This document shows, piece after piece, positions 61,928 to 64,000 of a stretch of DNA of 64,000 nt. The translations under genes and the position numbers were made by a program. The notes beneath the pieces were generated by a model, which was not told where the DNA came from, searched no databases, and saw only the letters and a program-made list of their open reading frames with translations. Within the stretch, counting starts at the first letter, position 1. The number at the start of each line of letters is the position of its first letter. The DNA comes from Paludibacteraceae bacterium (GTDB lineage: Bacteria > Bacteroidota > Bacteroidia > Bacteroidales > Paludibacteraceae): the NCBI GenBank assembly GCA_017527905.1, contig JAFXPK010000014.1:1-64000 (forward strand), given 5' to 3'.

Positions 61928-62081
61928 GTGTCGAAGAGTTCGATGTGAAAAGTTCGATGTGAGTTGTAAGTGCCAAGCACTTCGGAAAGGGTGGCGGAGA
62001 TACTTCCCCCGCCTTGGAACGGATGCTTGAATTGTAAGTTTAATCGGGGGAAGCTTGGTTGCTTCCCTAAAATTGGTAGCC
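61928..62081 (+). promoter_or_regulatory. Structured 5' leader of the DUF349 gene
   Basis: About 154 bases hold a direct repeat GTTCGATGTGA (61938-61948, 61952-61962) and then three stem-loops in a row: AAGTGC-CAA-GCACTT (61968-61982), GGCGG...CCGCC (61993-62013) and GGGAAGC...GCTTCCC (62048-62067). The last lies 14 bases before the start codon, where it could control ribosome access. No known riboswitch class was recognised. Confidence 0.5.
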
Positions 62082-63926
62082 ATGGATGTAAATGAACAAA
62101 ACGTGAAAGACGTTACTGAGAGAGTGGATTCTGTTGATGAGATCTCTACGGAGCAAGATGCGATCGAGTCCACTATTGTGGAGGAGAACCCTGAGTTTGA
62201 GGATTTCGGAAGTATGACGGAAGGTGAGTTGGTGGAGAAGGCAAAGGAACTGATGAAGAGCAATCCTGAGTCGTATTCCTCGCTAAGGAGTAAAATGGAT
62301 GCCATCAAATACAACTTCTATAAGAAACTTCGTGCGAAAAATGAGGAGATGAAGCAACGTTTCATCGACGAAGGCGGACTCCCAGAAGATTTCAAGCCTG
62401 TCGAGAACCCTTTGGATACGGAGCTGAAGGAAATCCTACAAAACTATAAAGATAAGCGTACGGCTGAATTCCAGCGCGCCGAGGCGGAGAAGCAAAACAA
62501 CCTCGCCGAGAAGAAGCGCATCCTCGAGGAACTGAAACAACTCTTGGAGAACGATGAGGATTTCGGCAAAAAAGTGCCTGCTTTCCAAAAACTGCAGCAG
62601 GATTGGAAAGCTGTTGGCCCTGTGCCGCAAAGCGAGGTGAACTCCCTTTGGAACGCTTACCAACTCTGTGTGGAGAGTTTCTATGACAACTTGAAGATAA
62701 ACAATGAGTTGCGCGACTACGATTTCCGCAAAAACTTGGAGATGAAGGTTGCCCTTTGCGAACAGGCGGAGGCCCTTGCCGACGAGAAGGAGGTTGTTTC
62801 CGCATTCAGGAAACTGCAGGCGCTACATGATGAGTGGCGCGAAATCGGTCCGGTGTCGCGTGAGAACCGCGAGCCGATATGGAACCGCTTCAAGGAGGCT
62901 TCGACCGTCATCAACAAGCGTCACCACGACTACTTCGAGCAACTTCGCTCCAATGAGGTGGAGAACCTGGCGAAAAAAACAGCTCTCTGCGAGCAGATCG
63001 AGGCAATCGACCTTTCCGCCATCAACTCGTTCAAGGAGTGGCAGGATAAGTCTAACGAAATACTAGCCCTGCAGGAGGAGTGGAAGAAGATCGGTTTCGC
63101 CCCTAAGAAGGACAACGTGGCTATATACGAACGTTTCCGCGCCTCTTGCGATAAGTTCTTCAAGACGAAGAACGAGTATTTCCGCAACGTGAAGGACCAA
63201 CTCTCCGAGAACTTGGCTAAGAAAATCGCCCTCTGCGAAAAGGCGGAGGCCAATAAGGATAGTACGGACTGGAAAGCTACGTCAGACCTCTTCGTGAAGT
63301 TGCAACAGGATTGGAAGAAGATTGGCGCAGTGCCTAAGAAACAGTCCGAGGTGGTTTGGAAAAGGTTCCTCGCCGCATGCGACTACTTCTTCGCCAAGAA
63401 GGGCGAACAGTTCAAGTCCCAGCGTGTGGAGCAGGATGATAACCTGAAGAAGAAGAAGGAGATCATCGAGAAGATCAAGAACATCGCAATCGGTGATGAT
63501 CATGACGCTTCGTTCAACGAGCTGAAATCGTTGATCGCCGAGTGGAATGCGGTGGGTCACGTGCCTTTCAAGGATAAGGATAAGATTTATAACGCCTACA
63601 AGGCCGCCATCGATGATAAGTTCGACAAACTGAATGTGGACAAGTCGGCTCGCCAATTGGATGTCTTCAAGGAGAACGTCAAGGACATGGTGGGCAAGGG
63701 TGAGCAGAAGATCGTCTCCGAAAGGAAACGCTTGCTCCGTCAATACGAGGCCCTCACGGCTGACATCACCACTTACGAGAACAACATCGGCTTCTTCTCT
63801 GTCTCTTCCAAGAATGCGGAGAGCCTGATCAAGGATATGGCTAATAAGATCCAAAAGCTGAAACGTGAGCGTGAAACGATCGTCGAGAAGGTGAGACTCC
63901 TCGATGAGGCGGCGAAAAAGGAGTAA
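62082..63926 (+). CDS. DUF349 repeat protein
   Basis: 614 residues. After an acidic N-terminal part (about 1-120), five DUF349 helical repeats follow, each with the sequence W(K/R)xIG and a Phe/Trp-Arg-F core (QDWKAVGPVPQSEVNSLWNA, HDEWREIGPVSRENREPIWN, EEWKKIGFAPKKDNVAIYER and so on). A coiled coil closes the chain. Helical and highly charged, it is presumably cytoplasmic; DUF349 proteins have no settled function. ATG 62082 is preferred over 62055, which lies inside the leader hairpin. Terminator at 63952-63987. Confidence 0.88.
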   Translation: MDVNEQNVKDVTERVDSVDEISTEQDAIESTIVEENPEFEDFGSMTEGELVEKAKELMKSNPESYSSLRSKMDAIKYNFYKKLRAKNEEMKQRFIDEGGLPEDFKPVENPLDTELKEILQNYKDKRTAEFQRAEAEKQNNLAEKKRILEELKQLLENDEDFGKKVPAFQKLQQDWKAVGPVPQSEVNSLWNAYQLCVESFYDNLKINNELRDYDFRKNLEMKVALCEQAEALADEKEVVSAFRKLQALHDEWREIGPVSRENREPIWNRFKEASTVINKRHHDYFEQLRSNEVENLAKKTALCEQIEAIDLSAINSFKEWQDKSNEILALQEEWKKIGFAPKKDNVAIYERFRASCDKFFKTKNEYFRNVKDQLSENLAKKIALCEKAEANKDSTDWKATSDLFVKLQQDWKKIGAVPKKQSEVVWKRFLAACDYFFAKKGEQFKSQRVEQDDNLKKKKEIIEKIKNIAIGDDHDASFNELKSLIAEWNAVGHVPFKDKDKIYNAYKAAIDDKFDKLNVDKSARQLDVFKENVKDMVGKGEQKIVSERKRLLRQYEALTADITTYENNIGFFSVSSKNAESLIKDMANKIQKLKRERETIVEKVRLLDEAAKKE

Positions 63927-63951
63927 TTTGTTAAGTTCATATATTTGTTGG

Positions 63952-63987
63952 ACCGGAATTCGTCTTAGGATGGGTTCCGGTTTTTTG
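63952..63987 (+). terminator. Terminator of the DUF349 gene
   Basis: ACCGGAA (63952-63958) pairs with TTCCGGT (63975-63981), followed by six T. The remainder to 64000 has no gene start. Confidence 0.85.
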
Positions 63988-64000
63988 TGTTCCCCAAGAA

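Overview
The window is a chromosomal segment of a Bacteroidales bacterium (phylum Bacteroidota), probably from a gut or rumen type of habitat. Four things support this. Many genes are preceded by the Bacteroidota promoter box TAnnTTTG, several with TTTG or a close variant about 20 bases upstream, and Shine-Dalgarno sequences are scarce. Lineage-typical families are present: DUF4270, a half-length starch-synthase-like protein beside panC, GSCFA, DUF6515 and DUF349. Two very large secreted proteins end in type IX secretion (T9SS) sorting domains. A biotin-dependent acyl-CoA carboxylase, a GH74 xyloglucanase and a GH3 glucosidase fit a plant-glycan fermenter that makes or uses succinate and propionate. 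The genus cannot be fixed from the sequence alone.

Layout. 0-4.4 kb: 3'-truncated aminotransferase remnant, tRNA-Met, an orphan lipoprotein, then a minus-strand operon glgA-like / DUF4270 / Lrp. 4.4-9.4 kb: panC-panD, a small membrane protein with an OmpH/Skp-like lipoprotein, a USP-like protein and a His/Pro-rich DUF6515 protein. 9.5-11.8 kb: a candidate small RNA or attenuated leader, then tex. 12-15.2 kb: an AT-richer accessory patch with an orphan membrane protein and a class II Fic enzyme translationally coupled to a WG-repeat lipoprotein. 15.4-23.8 kb: clpB, GH74, GSCFA, an OmpA lipoprotein and ispF. 24-27.7 kb: a hybrid sensor kinase and an NtrC-like regulator with a degenerate AAA+ core. 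27.8-31 kb: LysE exporter, engB, LpxL-like acyltransferase and GT2. 31-33.6 kb: papain-like and pentapeptide lipoproteins. 33.9-37.5 kb: ffh, folD, rsmE. 37.5-41.1 kb: GH3 and a metallophosphoesterase. 41.2-48.5 kb: an OmpA-type outer-membrane protein and a 1883-residue T9SS protein with 31 Cys3-His units. 48.8-55.8 kb: acyl-CoA carboxylase operon divergent from a dicarboxylate symporter and porin. 56.4-59 kb: nrdD-nrdG. 59-64 kb: a methyltransferase, purU, DUF456 and DUF349.

How the genes work together. Most are housekeeping: pantothenate, isoprenoid and folate/one-carbon metabolism, protein targeting, ribosome assembly and anaerobic dNTP synthesis. The divergent carboxylase and C4-dicarboxylate transport units plausibly share succinate/propionate metabolism. 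The least explained items are the Cys3-His repeat protein, the Fic/WG module with its twin TATCGGCAAG sites, the NtrC-like regulator that seems unable to act on sigma-54, the structured leader before the DUF349 gene, and a family of degenerate intergenic micro-repeats, one of which lies next to the break of the aminotransferase gene. No CRISPR array, phage module, insertion sequence or rRNA was seen.
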